Source of the DNA: Epithemia pelagica
Lineage: Eukaryota > Bacillariophyta > Bacillariophyceae > Surirellales > Surirellaceae
Assembly (NCBI GenBank): GCA_946965045.2
Contig: OX337228.1
Coordinates: forward strand, 3,720,001-3,784,000
Length of the DNA stretch: 64,000 nucleotides
Direction: 5' to 3'
Shown here: positions 47,389 through 57,784 of the stretch, one piece after another
How positions within the stretch are numbered: position 1 is the stretch's first letter
How the letters are laid out: every line of letters starts with the position of its first letter
Position numbers and translations under genes: made by a program
Notes under the pieces: model-generated
The model's database searches: none
What the model saw: the letters and a program-made list of their open reading frames with translations, nothing else
What the model was told of the DNA's origin: nothing

Positions 47389-48837
47389 TCAAAACGGATG
47401 TTCAAGCAATGGGATACCAATGGAATCAACGCTTTCCACGCAAGCATAGTATCCATGCCCGGGGAACTGTTCATGATTCTTCCCCACTAGTTCAATTTCA
47501 ATGACATTGGCCAGAACCCCAACGCCAGCACCAATGACGGGGAACTTGAATTCATATGGGTTGTCACTGTTGGGAGGCAGGACAAATGGTTCTGATTCAA
47601 ACACTGGACGGAGTCCCTCAAGTGTAGCGTCAATGGTTGCTTGATCCGGACGAGCACGAGACAAGCCCATGCGGGAGGGGAAGACGTCACCATGGTTGTC
47701 GTTGGCAGTCGGACTCGAAATTGGAAAGCTACACGGAAACGACGGTGATAGAGCGGAAATATATGAAGCTTTTTCTTTTGATGGAGGAGACTGTTGTTGC
47801 TCGTCTGCATTGGAACCTCCAGTAGAATGGAACTCTCTCAAATTGAGTGCTGCACCATGACCTGGTCGTTGCGTGAGCAGAAGCTGCTGGATAGGCAACC
47901 GATACGCTCTGATCGTAGTTTGCCGCCAGGTGTAACACAGATTTCGATTGATTGGATCAGCCAATGGCTTTATCCGTAGACTGGTCAAAAGAACCAAAGG
48001 ATGCCGAGTGGCAAACAATAAGGTTTCTTTTGAATCCTGTCTAGGGGACGGCTTGGAACTCCACCAATTCTTGTGTTCGCGTCGTCGGAATCGACCAAAT
48101 AATCCCAGGGCACCGGGAAGTCGAGATAGAGCAGACAAGGCACTTCTCGGATCGGCATCAGCTAGATGCTGGGTGACGAATCCGTCCAATATATCCGGAG
48201 TACTGTTTTGGTCCTCATGCACCGGTAGCACATTGCGAAGTTCTTCGCCAAAATGATCAGTTGTCGAAGCGACACAGCACCGGCGATGAAAAAAGTCACA
48301 TACTGCACCATATTCGAGATAAGCTGCTTCCTTTGCGGTTGGAAAAACCGACTGGGGACGTACCATTGGCGGTAATTTCAGACCTGTGGAAGAAGAATCG
48401 GCGTTGTGACTTCCACTGTTCTTGGCGTTCGGGAGATCGGCCTGACACCCCGCGATTGCTGAAACGGTGGCTTTGTACAGACAAATTCGTTGAATTTGAT
48501 GCATGTTGAGTTCAAGGTCTCCTTGTTGGCATTCATTATCCTTGTTATGACCGTTTTTGTCATGCTGTGGAAGGAGAGGATGATTGTGCCAAAACTGGGA
48601 ACTGGAAAGCACAGCAGACCATCTCTTGCAGACTACTCCAACGCGACACAAGAGATCTTGTGGTGGCACGAAAACAAAGACGCTAAACAGCAGTTCTTCC
48701 GACCACTCGTCCATGACCAAATTGGTTTTCTTCAAAAGATTTTCACGATGAAACCTGTGGCGATAGCCAAAGGACTTTGAAATGCCATCAGAATCAGACG
48801 TGCGTCTGTTGTTCTGTTGAGAAGAAATTCGGCTCAT
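47389..48837 (-). CDS. F-box protein with a plant At4g00755-like C-terminal domain
   Basis: ATG at 48837 gives 482 residues. An F-box lies at about 46-85 (EELLFSVFVFVPPQDLLCRVGVVCKRWSAVLSSSQFWHNH), which should bind Skp1 in an SCF ubiquitin ligase. The middle part contains AKEAAYLEYGAVCDFFHRRCC and YTWRQTTIRAYRLP. The C-terminal region has FESEPFVLP-NSDNPYEFKFPVIGAGVGVLANVIEIELVGK followed by YYACVESVDSIGIPL, a beta-sandwich-like block I know from the plant F-box protein At4g00755 and relatives. Substrate unknown. Ser/Gln-rich linkers separate the conserved blocks. Its 3' end faces that of the hydrolase gene with 256 bp between. Confidence 0.8.
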   Translation of the reverse strand: MSRISSQQNNRRTSDSDGISKSFGYRHRFHRENLLKKTNLVMDEWSEELLFSVFVFVPPQDLLCRVGVVCKRWSAVLSSSQFWHNHPLLPQHDKNGHNKDNECQQGDLELNMHQIQRICLYKATVSAIAGCQADLPNAKNSGSHNADSSSTGLKLPPMVRPQSVFPTAKEAAYLEYGAVCDFFHRRCCVASTTDHFGEELRNVLPVHEDQNSTPDILDGFVTQHLADADPRSALSALSRLPGALGLFGRFRRREHKNWWSSKPSPRQDSKETLLFATRHPLVLLTSLRIKPLADPINRNLCYTWRQTTIRAYRLPIQQLLLTQRPGHGAALNLREFHSTGGSNADEQQQSPPSKEKASYISALSPSFPCSFPISSPTANDNHGDVFPSRMGLSRARPDQATIDATLEGLRPVFESEPFVLPPNSDNPYEFKFPVIGAGVGVLANVIEIELVGKNHEQFPGHGYYACVESVDSIGIPLLEHPF

Positions 48838-49207
48838 TCATCGGCACTCGGCACCTCGAAGAACCTCGAGCGGTGTGGCTAGCAGGACTTTCTGTTCATT
48901 TGGGACAGGTAGGAGTGCAAGGAGTAGCTACTCGCCTAACAGGAGGTAGTTTGATGAACCAGTTTTTGTTGACATACTCGTAGGAGTGCTACAAAACACA
49001 CCAGAGGGGAGCAGTCAATGACTATTCTACATGTAGACACAATTTTTGCGCCTTATGTTATGGTACGGAGTGAAGTCGAAGAAGGATGGATAGTAAACAG
49101 TGCAGTCGTTATTTTGTCGTATCTCTCTGGAGAAAGGGACGTCGTGCCATGAACGTTGCTGACCATGAAAAACCTAAACGCGACAAATAGCAATGAGGAA
49201 TGATGGA
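48838..49207. other. Intergenic, with TAGGAGT motifs
   Basis: No gene seen. AGGAGT/GGAGTA strings occur at about 48910, 48921 and 48981. The region lies upstream of the F-box gene and downstream of SRPBCC paralogue B. Confidence 0.4.
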
Positions 49208-49660
49208 TTATTTTGTGTGATTGGGTTTTGCAGTTCCAGATGCTTGTTCCGAAAGACGAATAATGTTGTCGAGGCCTGCCTGGGTACCTTGAGCGATTTG
49301 CTTAGACCCGGCCGCACCGGCCATAGCTCCCAGAATACCCGTGAGACCAAATGTATAGGCAATTTTGGTCGTCTGCTCGGGCGATTCTTCCAATAGGATG
49401 GTTCCTTTTACCCCAATGGCGCCGCCCAAGAACTTGCCTGAGAAAGTTAGAGACTTTGGCTCTTCCACGTCCGAAAGAACAATAGGAAGCATCTTGTCAT
49501 CGTTCATATGAAACTTGAACGTCGTCCCACTTTCACATCCACCAGAAACGTCCTGCATTCCTTTTATGTCAATATCCCATGTTTCCCACTTCATTGGCTT
49601 GAAGCATGTGTCCCAAATCATTTGTGCCGAAGATTTGGCAGTACCTGTTATTTCTATCAT
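49208..49660 (-). CDS. SRPBCC superfamily protein, paralogue B
   Basis: ATG at 49660 gives 150 residues; the frame extends eight codons upstream without needing to. It has the same layout as paralogue A at 40745: TGTAKSSAQMIWDTCFKPMKWETWDIDIKG, SGGCESGT, FHMNDD, a FLGGAIGVKG strand pair and DNIIRLSEQAS. By eye the two proteins share perhaps 40-45% of residues, so the duplication is old compared with the transposons nearby. The two copies are in inverted orientation, about 8 kb apart, with the helicase transposon, the hydrolase and the F-box gene between. The ligand is unknown; no targeting signal is seen. Confidence 0.8.
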   Translation of the reverse strand: MIEITGTAKSSAQMIWDTCFKPMKWETWDIDIKGMQDVSGGCESGTTFKFHMNDDKMLPIVLSDVEEPKSLTFSGKFLGGAIGVKGTILLEESPEQTTKIAYTFGLTGILGAMAGAAGSKQIAQGTQAGLDNIIRLSEQASGTAKPNHTK

Positions 49661-50057
49661 CGTCCAACGCTTCCACTGCAACAAAATTTGACTGTTCTGT
49701 CTTCTGAGCGCCAGTGTGCTTTTGGTTTCGCTTCTTTGTTATTTGTTTGTGGCATCTGTTGCATTGTGCCAAAGGTTCCATTGAGATTCGACGGCCGAAT
49801 GATCCTTTTTAGTCATGTATTCTTATGACTGACAAGTGCGATCGAAAGAGGAGAGTCCCCGCCCCGGCGCCCGCACCTCTTCGCCCCGATCGCCTGCGTG
49901 ACACGGACATGGTCCTGATCCCGATTCGACGTGACATGCGAAAACACACAGAGGATCGTTTACGGATATTAGAGCAAACCATCACGCAACAATTTTTGTT
50001 TGTCCATGGAATCCATGGAGCTCCAGAAAATCGAAAATAGAAATTGAAATCGCAGAC
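49661..50057. promoter_or_regulatory. Divergent promoter between SRPBCC paralogue B and kinesin-13
   Basis: Contains a 71-codon frame (49825-50040) ending 17 bases before the kinesin ATG. It has no recognisable domain and is best read as an upstream ORF in the kinesin leader, if transcribed. Confidence 0.4.
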
Positions 50058-52115
50058 ATGAGCAGCATTGGTGGAGGACAGCGAAGAAAGGTAAGTTGGC
50101 CTTGCCATAGAAGCAGTGAGGATTACCGGTATCGCGATCAACTCTTGTTCTCTGAGACGGTCTCTCACGCATTCGCTTGCTGGATTCTATCTCAGCCCTC
50201 CGGGGTAGGTGGTAAAGATCAGACTCGCTTGAAGATCGAAAGGATGGAAGCTGAACGTGAAGAACGACGCAGAGCAATGCAGGAAGTAAGTCGGACTGGT
50301 TCTACATGAGCATTCACGAATACGAATACGAACTCACTTTACGCTATGTTGTTGTCATTTATACTTTTTAGCGTAAGCAACAGCGAGCTGCGGAGGAGAA
50401 GGCAAATCGTGAAGCTGGAAATCCAGGCGATGTTGATTTTATTGGCATGGTTCGTCGCTGGCGTAAAGATCATGAACACGAAGGTAAACCTCACGAAAGC
50501 AGCATCATTGATAGCAACAACATTCGGACCCATCCAGCGCTGTGTATATGTGTAAGGAAGCGTCCTTTGAGTGATAAGGAGCGATCGAAGCAAGACCATG
50601 ATTCTGTAACGGTGCTAAATCCTGCGGTGTGGATTCACGCTGCGAAACTGCGTGTCGATGGAATCACAAAGTACCTCGATCACACCTCTTTTCAATTCGA
50701 CTATGCCTTTGATGAGGAGAGCAACACCGACAATATCTATCATACGACCGCGCGACCCTTGCTTGAATTCGCGTGTCAAGGAACGGGAGGTCGAGCGACC
50801 ATCTTTGCATATGGTCAGACAGGAAGTGGGAAAACTTACACAATGTCGGGTATCCAAAACTATCTCGTGGAAGACTTGTTTCAGCTGATTCAGGAACCTC
50901 AGGATACAAACAATGACGATGATGACTGGTGTACTGTGGACAACTGCCGTGTAGTTGTGTCTTTTTTCGAACTTTATGGAGGCTGCATTCAAGATCTCCT
51001 TAACCAAAGACAACGTCTTAAAATTTTGGAGGATGGCAAGGGTGAAGTTGTGATCACCGGATTGGTTGAGCGACCAGCAAATGATCCTCGCGAGTTGCTG
51101 GATGCCTTGGCCGAGGGCAATGATGCTCGCACAACACATGCTACGGAGGCGAACGATGAAAGTAGTCGATCACATGCCATTTGCCAAATCATGCTTCGAG
51201 ACGTGTACACAGACAAGATGCGCGGCAAAATAAGTCTTGTCGATTTGGCAGGCAGTGAGCGCGGAACCGACACAAGGGCCCACAATTCCCAACGACGCGC
51301 CGAATCCGCTGATATAAATACGTCCTTGCTTGCGTTGAAGGAGTGTATCCGTGCCTTAGATCGTAACAGCAAAGAAAACAGTACCAAGGATAGTCGGGAG
51401 AGGCATGTTCCGTATCGCGGATCAAAATTGACTCTCATTCTGAAGGATTGCTTCACTTCGGCTAATGCCATGACGACTATGATTGCCACCGTGTCCCCCG
51501 GAGTATCCTCAGTGGATCATTCTCTAAATACGCTGAGATACGCTGACCGCATCAAAGAACAAAAGGTTGGGAGTAGCCATGGCACGAACAACAGGAACGT
51601 TATGATTCGGGTCAAACGTAAAGGGAACGATGGCGGTACGTCATCCTCGACAGACCTGACCACGAATCAGTTTGAGAACGAGAGAGCTCAGGTTTTGGCA
51701 CCAACTTCCAGTGCAGAGGAAGATGAACTACAGGAGCTTGTTGAGTACCTGTTGGAAGAAGAAGTAGAGATTTTGCATCTCCATTTGGAGTAAGTTTGGT
51801 TTGACCATGTGACACTGTGGCATACAAAGGATTTTCTAACATCCTTGTCATCTTGTAAGGACTATCCGACAAAATGCTGAAATACTTACCGAGGAAGGCG
51901 ATATGATGGCCAATATTCAGCAAGTCACCTCGTCATTTCACTACAATAATCAAGATGTCGACGAATACATGGATTCGTTGGAAATCATGTTGGATCGCAA
52001 GGAAAAATTGGCGATCGCTTTGCAAGAAAAGATGGCCTTGTTTCGAAATAATTTGCGGAAGGAGCAAGAGTTAGCCGCCCGAGTATCTTCGGCAACAACA
52101 ACATCGCAACAGTAA
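50058..52115 (+). CDS. Kinesin-13 family motor (four exons)
   Basis: Exons 50058-50090, 50196-50285, 50372-51789 and 51860-52115 give 598 residues; the last intron is in phase 2 and restores HLETIRQN. A short basic neck (ERMEAEREERRRAMQE-RKQQRAAEEK) leads into the motor. The P-loop GQTGSGKT is at 189-196, switch I NDESSRSH at 302-309 and switch II LVDLAGSE at 330-337. The loop-2 signature reads KLRVDGITKYLDHTSFQFDYAFDE, an RVD in place of the KVD of kinesin-13 proteins such as MCAK, which depolymerise microtubule ends. A C-terminal coiled coil (exon 4) would dimerise it. The N-terminal targeting domain is very short compared with animal MCAK. Confidence 0.85.
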
Positions 52116-52178
52116 AGTGTACGATGCCTAATCATTCGGCTTTCGGCTCCGAAATCCATATGATGAAGTTGATGGGAC

Positions 52179-54002
52179 TTAAATAATTGTAGTTATGATT
52201 GATTGAAGGATCGTATGTGCCGCTGTGGCTCCAGAAAATGACGCGGAATGTAATGATGACTCTTTATCTCTGTCGTTGAAATGCGTCTCCTCCTCATCAC
52301 TACCTGTAATATATGTTTTTTGTAATATTCGTGATAAGGCGTGCGGCCATAATCCGAGTGGTATTGAACAAGATGATACAACAGATTCCTCGTTCTTACT
52401 GCAGTTGGCTGCATGAATCGTTGTTCTTGACAGCAAGCCCTGTGCACGCTGCAACAAGACATTTCGCGTGGTTAGGGAAATCATTCGTTGTTTATGAACC
52501 GAGGCTAACCACCCAGAACCATTGAATTCCGTCAAGGACGTTTGATATTGCATTGCTACGTTACAGAACTCGTTGAGTAGCTGGCCCAGACGGAAGAGAT
52601 CATCATTGATACCGCTTCTTGCTTGGTTGGATACACCGATATTTTCACCAACCGAACAAACAATACTCACGGATTCAAGCTCGTGTAACAAGGGCAGCGT
52701 ATGAATCAACTGCCGTACTCCAGATTCGCCCAAACGAGCCGTACTAACACGTAGGTCCCTCAATCTGTCCGCTTTGGATTCCAGCGCCTGAAGAAGGCTA
52801 GCGACAAATGAGCTTGGTAATCCACAACGATCAATTTCAAGCGACTCCAAAGATCGATTGGTTTCAAGCGCTTGAATGAAGTCGTTCCTTATCATGGATC
52901 GACCGTTGTTTATGATATCAATGGCACTTTCATCGTCCACCAAAAAGAGAAATGGACTATCACGTAAGCTCAGATGTTTCAGTGCTTGAGAACGTTGCAA
53001 TGCCTCAGCCAACAAAGGTAGAATATCAGAGGGAGGGGATCGATTCCGGTGCAAACCTAGCGATAGAATCGAACTCTCTCGTCTGCCCACATGTCGGACC
53101 AAATCAGCCACACCTGTGTCATCGTCCAGGCTGCAGTAGCGAAGTAGCAAATGTTCTATTCGACCTCTTCCTTCAAGAGAACACTGAGAAGCAGGTGGGG
53201 TGGAGAGCGAAGTTTCCGGTATTTTTGTCATGGCGTTACACAGTTCCCGTGATCCGAGGGGCCCTAGAATGCTCTGATACATTTCCAATGTGTTTGTCAG
53301 TGGACTCTTGGCAAAGAACTCTGCTAGAAGGGCACCATCTGCTGAGCCTGACAAATCAACATTTTGAAGCGTCAGTTTGTGCAAGGCAACGGGCTCGTCC
53401 AGTGAAAACGGGAATTGCTTCAAAAATGGTCGGACCGTACAAGAATAGGCGGTCGGAAAGCTGGCATATTGTTTATCGTTGTTCTCTGTGTTGTCAGGGC
53501 TCTTCTCTTCCTTCAGTACTTCAACTCCTGTGAAGCATATTGAATATAAATGACACGTTTCTGCTTTGTTCAAGAACTTCATCAATGGAACAATAACATC
53601 CATGCGCTCCAGAAGACACGATTTAAAGGTAAGAGTATGAACTGGTTGTCGTCGTTGCTGTTGTTGTTCGGAAGCCAAAAATCGAACTATGGCACTCATG
53701 TCGGTTTGAGCTAGGCGTGTTCGGGAAATCACCAATTCTTGCATGGTTCGACAAGCAGCCGCAGAGGACAAAATGGAGCTGATACGCCGACTCACTTTGT
53801 CGCAAGACAATGGCGATAATGATGACGATGACGTCGTTCTGCTTCTGCCGTTGGTGGCCCTGCAAGAGTTACCATTGTAGTTGTCTCGTTGCAGTCTCAA
53901 CACACGATTGGTTTCCCGAAATTGATAACTCATAATGAATTCGCGTCTCGGGAAAATCGAGGGACATTGGCTTCCATTTTGTTGGTACTGATGCCTACTC
54001 AT
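52179..54002 (-). CDS. LRR (RNI-like) protein of diatom type
   Basis: ATG at 54002 gives 607 residues; the frame runs further upstream only to a TTG. Repeated leucine-rich units of about 26-30 residues are visible: ALHKLTLQNVDLSG, IEHLLLRYCSLDDDTGVADLV, SILSLGLHRNRSPPSDILPLL, ALKHLSLRDSPF, SLESLEIDRCGLPSSFVASLL and LRDLRVSTARLGESGVRQLI. These fit the ribonuclease-inhibitor-like class, which mediates protein binding. No membrane segment or kinase domain is seen. The copia element at 54094 inserted 87 bp upstream of its start. Function unknown. It converges on the kinesin gene with 63 bp between stop codons. Confidence 0.75.
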   Translation of the reverse strand: MSRHQYQQNGSQCPSIFPRREFIMSYQFRETNRVLRLQRDNYNGNSCRATNGRSRTTSSSSLSPLSCDKVSRRISSILSSAAACRTMQELVISRTRLAQTDMSAIVRFLASEQQQQRRQPVHTLTFKSCLLERMDVIVPLMKFLNKAETCHLYSICFTGVEVLKEEKSPDNTENNDKQYASFPTAYSCTVRPFLKQFPFSLDEPVALHKLTLQNVDLSGSADGALLAEFFAKSPLTNTLEMYQSILGPLGSRELCNAMTKIPETSLSTPPASQCSLEGRGRIEHLLLRYCSLDDDTGVADLVRHVGRRESSILSLGLHRNRSPPSDILPLLAEALQRSQALKHLSLRDSPFLFLVDDESAIDIINNGRSMIRNDFIQALETNRSLESLEIDRCGLPSSFVASLLQALESKADRLRDLRVSTARLGESGVRQLIHTLPLLHELESVSIVCSVGENIGVSNQARSGINDDLFRLGQLLNEFCNVAMQYQTSLTEFNGSGWLASVHKQRMISLTTRNVLLQRAQGLLSRTTIHAANCSKNEESVVSSCSIPLGLWPHALSRILQKTYITGSDEEETHFNDRDKESSLHSASFSGATAAHTILQSIITTII

Positions 54003-54088
54003 TGATCTCTTTTCTTTCCTTGTCTCTATTGTCCTCGTATCTTCGTGATGTTCGAGCAATCTGAAATAATACTGCGTGTACAATCAAT

Positions 54089-54093
54089 ATAAT
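54089..54093. repeat. Target-site duplication ATAAT of copia element 3 (left)
   Basis: ATAAT at 54089-54093 and again at 60252-60256. Confidence 0.9.
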
Positions 54094-54306
54094 TGTTGAA
54101 ACCTGTAACGAACCGTGCTGTAAAGGCAACAATTCCTATAACAAATTACGTATTCTCCTTAGAATGAGCACTGTTGTTCGTTTCGTTGCTCTCCTGTCCA
54201 CGTCGTTTTACCTCTGTCCATTCGTCATCATTTGCAGATGGATCTTCGCCTTGCTCAGTCGCTGTTTTCGTTTGTTCTGCGACTCCTCGCGGGACTTCCT
54301 TCAACA
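54094..54306 (-). repeat. 3' LTR of copia element 3
   Basis: 213 bp. It contains the pol C-terminus (stop at 54146) and TATTCTCCTTAGAA (plus strand 54151-54164), which pairs with the primer-site position at 60025-60038. Confidence 0.95.
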
Positions 54307-57300
54307 CACTCCTGCGCGACGAATGGTATTCACTATGAGGAGCGATATTCATAATGAGGTCCCGCAGTTGATAGAACAAGCGACCCTGCAGCGGCTTGGT
54401 AAAAAAATCTGCAATCATTTGTTCAGTTGGGCAAAATTCAATTCGCAACTCTTTCTTGTTGATTCGATCGGTAACAAAGAAATAGCGGACATCAATATGT
54501 TTGGTTCTTTTCGAGCTTGAGAGACGCCCATTTTTGGCTAGGAGGATGCTGCTTTGGTTGTCCTGGTGGAGTATAACATCCTTTACAGCAATTCCCTGCG
54601 CTTCCATGAAATTGCGGGTCCATAACAGTGATGGCATCACATCATGGATCCCTATCAGTTCACATTCGGTGGAGCTTCGTGCCACCAGTTTTTGTTTTGC
54701 CGAAAAGCCGATGACAGCTCCTTTACCGAGAGTCATGAACCCACCGGTATGACCCTTTGTGTTGGGATGGACTGCGTATGACGCGTCCACCCACCATTTC
54801 ACGATCCACTCGGGTTTTCCTTCAAGACGCAAGACAAGGTTCATTGTGGTTTGTAGATATTTCAGAACGCGGCCCAGTTTCCTCCGATCATCTTCGTCTG
54901 GTTTAGAGACTCGCGTGGAAAGGAAGGAGATTGCTGTTCGGATGTCCGGCCTCCCACGGTGAGCCAAGTATGCCAATTGCATAGTGATACTATGAAACCG
55001 ATCCGCATCATTCTCGCTCAGTTTTGTTGCATGCTCATTGACATGGTACAGATGATTCGCTGCTGGTGTTTGTGCTCTGCCTTTGAATGATGAAGGCATG
55101 CCGTCAAGGATGGTCTTGATATACGGGCGCATGTCTACTTGCAATACTCCATCCTCTGAATAATCGAGGAACATGCCCAGGTAGTCGTGTCGCTTGCCTC
55201 GCGACACTGAGATATCACCCAAACTCCCAAACTCTGCCTGTAGGTCCGCCACAAATGCTTCCACGACTTTCTGATCAACATGTGAGATCTTGAGGTCGTC
55301 GATGTGCCATGTTACTGTGCATTGTTTGCCATTGATAACCTTGTTGGCAACGCATGAATCATATGGGTTGATAGTGTACCCCCAACTTTTTAGAACGCCG
55401 CTCAATTTGATCCAAAACAATCGGGCAGCTCGTAGTGTCCCGTAGAGTGCCTTGAGCATCTCTACGTAGATTACTGGTTTGTTGTGTTCATACACTAGGT
55501 ATTTTGTGTACATATCTGGGTCGACTTCCAACAGCAATTCTGCCATGAGACCCTCAACCCTCATGTGCACATTGGGGTCCATATCCGAGTGCATGAACGC
55601 ACCCGGAATGTCCGCTACGATTACATGTCTTCGTTCCACTGCATCCACAACCGCTGTGATGAAAACAGCCTCGGTGGCCACGGTTGGCGATGCGGCGTCT
55701 TCTTTGTCGATGAAATCACGTTGCTTTCTCCCATCGGCGCACCCGCGCCCCTTGATTTTCCCACAACGTTTTCGTTTTAGAAACATCAAATAATTCAGTG
55801 CTTTTTTGATTTGTTCCCATGAGAGGTCCGTCTTGTGTACCCCTCGCAGAACGCCGCGCTCGTGAAGCTGCCTAATCTCTTTTTTAACTGCTTCGCGCCC
55901 CTTGTCACCAAATAGTTTGATGCCCATACGCATTGACATTTGGGGTGTGGCCAAGTTTGTTTCGGCCTCAATGAGATATAGAACTCCGCGCAGCAAATAT
56001 CCATCGTACCGTCCTGCTGGTAGTGTATCGACTGATGCAAAGGTGTGCCCATACCTATGTGCATAGCTTCGCTCTCTATTCGGCCGCAGATCGTATCGAT
56101 TTTCGTTGGTTGTTGTTGTTGTTGTTGTTGTTGTCGATGAGCTTGCTTTGTCACTGGCATCAGGACCAAACACGATCTCCATTTCCTCATCGTCATTCTC
56201 GTGTCCGGTTGCATTTGATGCGTCATTCCGGTCCTCCTCTGTTCCCATATCCACCTCGTCCAACATACCCCCGTCCGCTGCGACATGCTCTTCAACATAA
56301 TCAGCATCGTCCTCGTCATCCTCCTCCACATCAACTCCATCGACGCCATCTTCGTTTATAACCACTCCTTGGTTTTCCACTCCTTGGTTTTCCACTCCTT
56401 GATTTATCGGTGGGACAAGGATATCCATGAGTTGGTTTTCGTTTTGATTCAGTCCTAATTCGTAAAGAGGACCTGGTGGATTGTTCATATCATAGTGATC
56501 TGTGTCGTCCAATGGACCGTGGTTTGGGTCATCATCAGCATCCAATTCGCCATCCACATATGCGTCGTCATAGCGGAGGACATCATCGTCCTCGTCAGGG
56601 GGCTCATCATACACGCTTCCTTCGTCGTCGTATAATGGATTGTCCTCTTCCATTGCCAGAATGCGATTGTCCCGATTACCAAATGCCAGTCCTGGCTGCA
56701 TTTGTTGTGCAGCCGCTAACTGAGCGACACGCTGAATGACTTCATTTGGCATAGGGAGGCGTGTTGCGTGGTTTCGCGTGATGATTCTTCCGCTCTCCAG
56801 ACTCATAAAGTAGTAGCTACCTTGACGGTTGCCGGTCGGCCGCAAGGCCAGGGCACCAATTGTCCGTGCTTCCATATTGTTGGAGTGCTGTTCATGACAT
56901 TGAACATACTCCCCAAACTCGAATCGACAATGGCGGTGATAGTCCACGGTTTCTCCGGTGACAAGTTCTCTTGGACTTCTTGTGGTTGACAGCTGATTGT
57001 TCTGGTTGGGAAGTCCATTCAGCCAGAACGTCGCAAATTTCGCCAGTTCAATCAACATGACCTTTGGCAGGGCTTCGAATGGTAGAGTGGTATAGACACT
57101 CCGAATTCGTTCCTTGATCGTGCGAATGTGGCGCTCTATCTCACCGACATGCTCGTCTCGAGCTGTTGTATTAAGTTTTATTCCGAGCTCCCCTGTTCCC
57201 GCTTCCATGCTGTCACTCGCAAAGGCACCGTCAGCTAGGAGAAACCGAGGGCGCAGACCGCCTCGTCGAAATACAGCGATGGTCTTCTTGATGGACCGAA

Positions 57301-57784
57301 GTAGGGTTCCTTCTTCTTTGTCTGCGATTGCATCCATGGTGGAGAATCGAAATACGCGAGATGTCGTGGCGAGAAAGGACACATCATTGATATGCATTAC
57401 GTCCATGGCAATGGTGACGTCTTTATGTTTTTCTTGAATGGGTGGTGGTATTGTGTCCGTTGTGTCCACCTTGGGTGGTCGTCTCCTGGTGGTCTTCCCT
57501 TTTAGGGAACCGAGGTCTTGTCCATAGATATGTTCTGCCCGCCTCACATCATCACTTGTATAAGGGGCGTTGGGTAAGAGCTTATGATTCAGAATATAGA
57601 TAAGGTCTCTAGTTGACGGTCGGCCAATTTTGGCTTGTAGTGCTCGTACCTCTCTAGCTCTACGAATCTCAGATTCAGTATAAAGCGCTTCGTTGTTATT
57701 AACCGTGGTTAAGAAGCTACCATGTATCGAAGAGAGATTCATATAGAAGAGGCCTTCAGGACTTTGCACAAACTTGTGCTTCAA
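54146..57784 (-). CDS. Pol (integrase, RT, RNase H) of copia element 3
   Basis: An open frame of 1,212 codons in the -1 phase relative to the gag-protease frame; its first codons (LKHKFVQSPEGLFYM) match the outer element, where the two parts are continuous. It begins with a degenerate pre-integrase region. The integrase core has MDVMHIN, LADGAF and GEIERHIRT as candidate Asp-Asp-Glu sites. An acidic linker with many Asp/Glu follows. RT has KRKRCGKIKGRGCADGR and HIDD in WHIDDLKIS. RNase H has WVDASY and STECELIG. The last 54 codons lie in the 3' LTR and end in HSKENT. No ATG marks its start, so it depends on frameshifting or is broken by a one-base deletion. Confidence 0.85.
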   Translation of the reverse strand: MKHKFVQSPEGLFYMNLSSIHGSFLTTVNNNEALYTESEIRRAREVRALQAKIGRPSTRDLIYILNHKLLPNAPYTSDDVRRAEHIYGQDLGSLKGKTTRRRPPKVDTTDTIPPPIQEKHKDVTIAMDVMHINDVSFLATTSRVFRFSTMDAIADKEEGTLLRSIKKTIAVFRRGGLRPRFLLADGAFASDSMEAGTGELGIKLNTTARDEHVGEIERHIRTIKERIRSVYTTLPFEALPKVMLIELAKFATFWLNGLPNQNNQLSTTRSPRELVTGETVDYHRHCRFEFGEYVQCHEQHSNNMEARTIGALALRPTGNRQGSYYFMSLESGRIITRNHATRLPMPNEVIQRVAQLAAAQQMQPGLAFGNRDNRILAMEEDNPLYDDEGSVYDEPPDEDDDVLRYDDAYVDGELDADDDPNHGPLDDTDHYDMNNPPGPLYELGLNQNENQLMDILVPPINQGVENQGVENQGVVINEDGVDGVDVEEDDEDDADYVEEHVAADGGMLDEVDMGTEEDRNDASNATGHENDDEEMEIVFGPDASDKASSSTTTTTTTTTNENRYDLRPNRERSYAHRYGHTFASVDTLPAGRYDGYLLRGVLYLIEAETNLATPQMSMRMGIKLFGDKGREAVKKEIRQLHERGVLRGVHKTDLSWEQIKKALNYLMFLKRKRCGKIKGRGCADGRKQRDFIDKEDAASPTVATEAVFITAVVDAVERRHVIVADIPGAFMHSDMDPNVHMRVEGLMAELLLEVDPDMYTKYLVYEHNKPVIYVEMLKALYGTLRAARLFWIKLSGVLKSWGYTINPYDSCVANKVINGKQCTVTWHIDDLKISHVDQKVVEAFVADLQAEFGSLGDISVSRGKRHDYLGMFLDYSEDGVLQVDMRPYIKTILDGMPSSFKGRAQTPAANHLYHVNEHATKLSENDADRFHSITMQLAYLAHRGRPDIRTAISFLSTRVSKPDEDDRRKLGRVLKYLQTTMNLVLRLEGKPEWIVKWWVDASYAVHPNTKGHTGGFMTLGKGAVIGFSAKQKLVARSSTECELIGIHDVMPSLLWTRNFMEAQGIAVKDVILHQDNQSSILLAKNGRLSSSKRTKHIDVRYFFVTDRINKKELRIEFCPTEQMIADFFTKPLQGRLFYQLRDLIMNIAPHSEYHSSRRSVLKEVPRGVAEQTKTATEQGEDPSANDDEWTEVKRRGQESNETNNSAHSKENT

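Noticed and set aside
49825-50040. A 71-codon plus-strand frame before the kinesin gene
   Set aside because: No recognisable domain and it ends before the kinesin ATG; more likely an upstream ORF in the leader than a gene.
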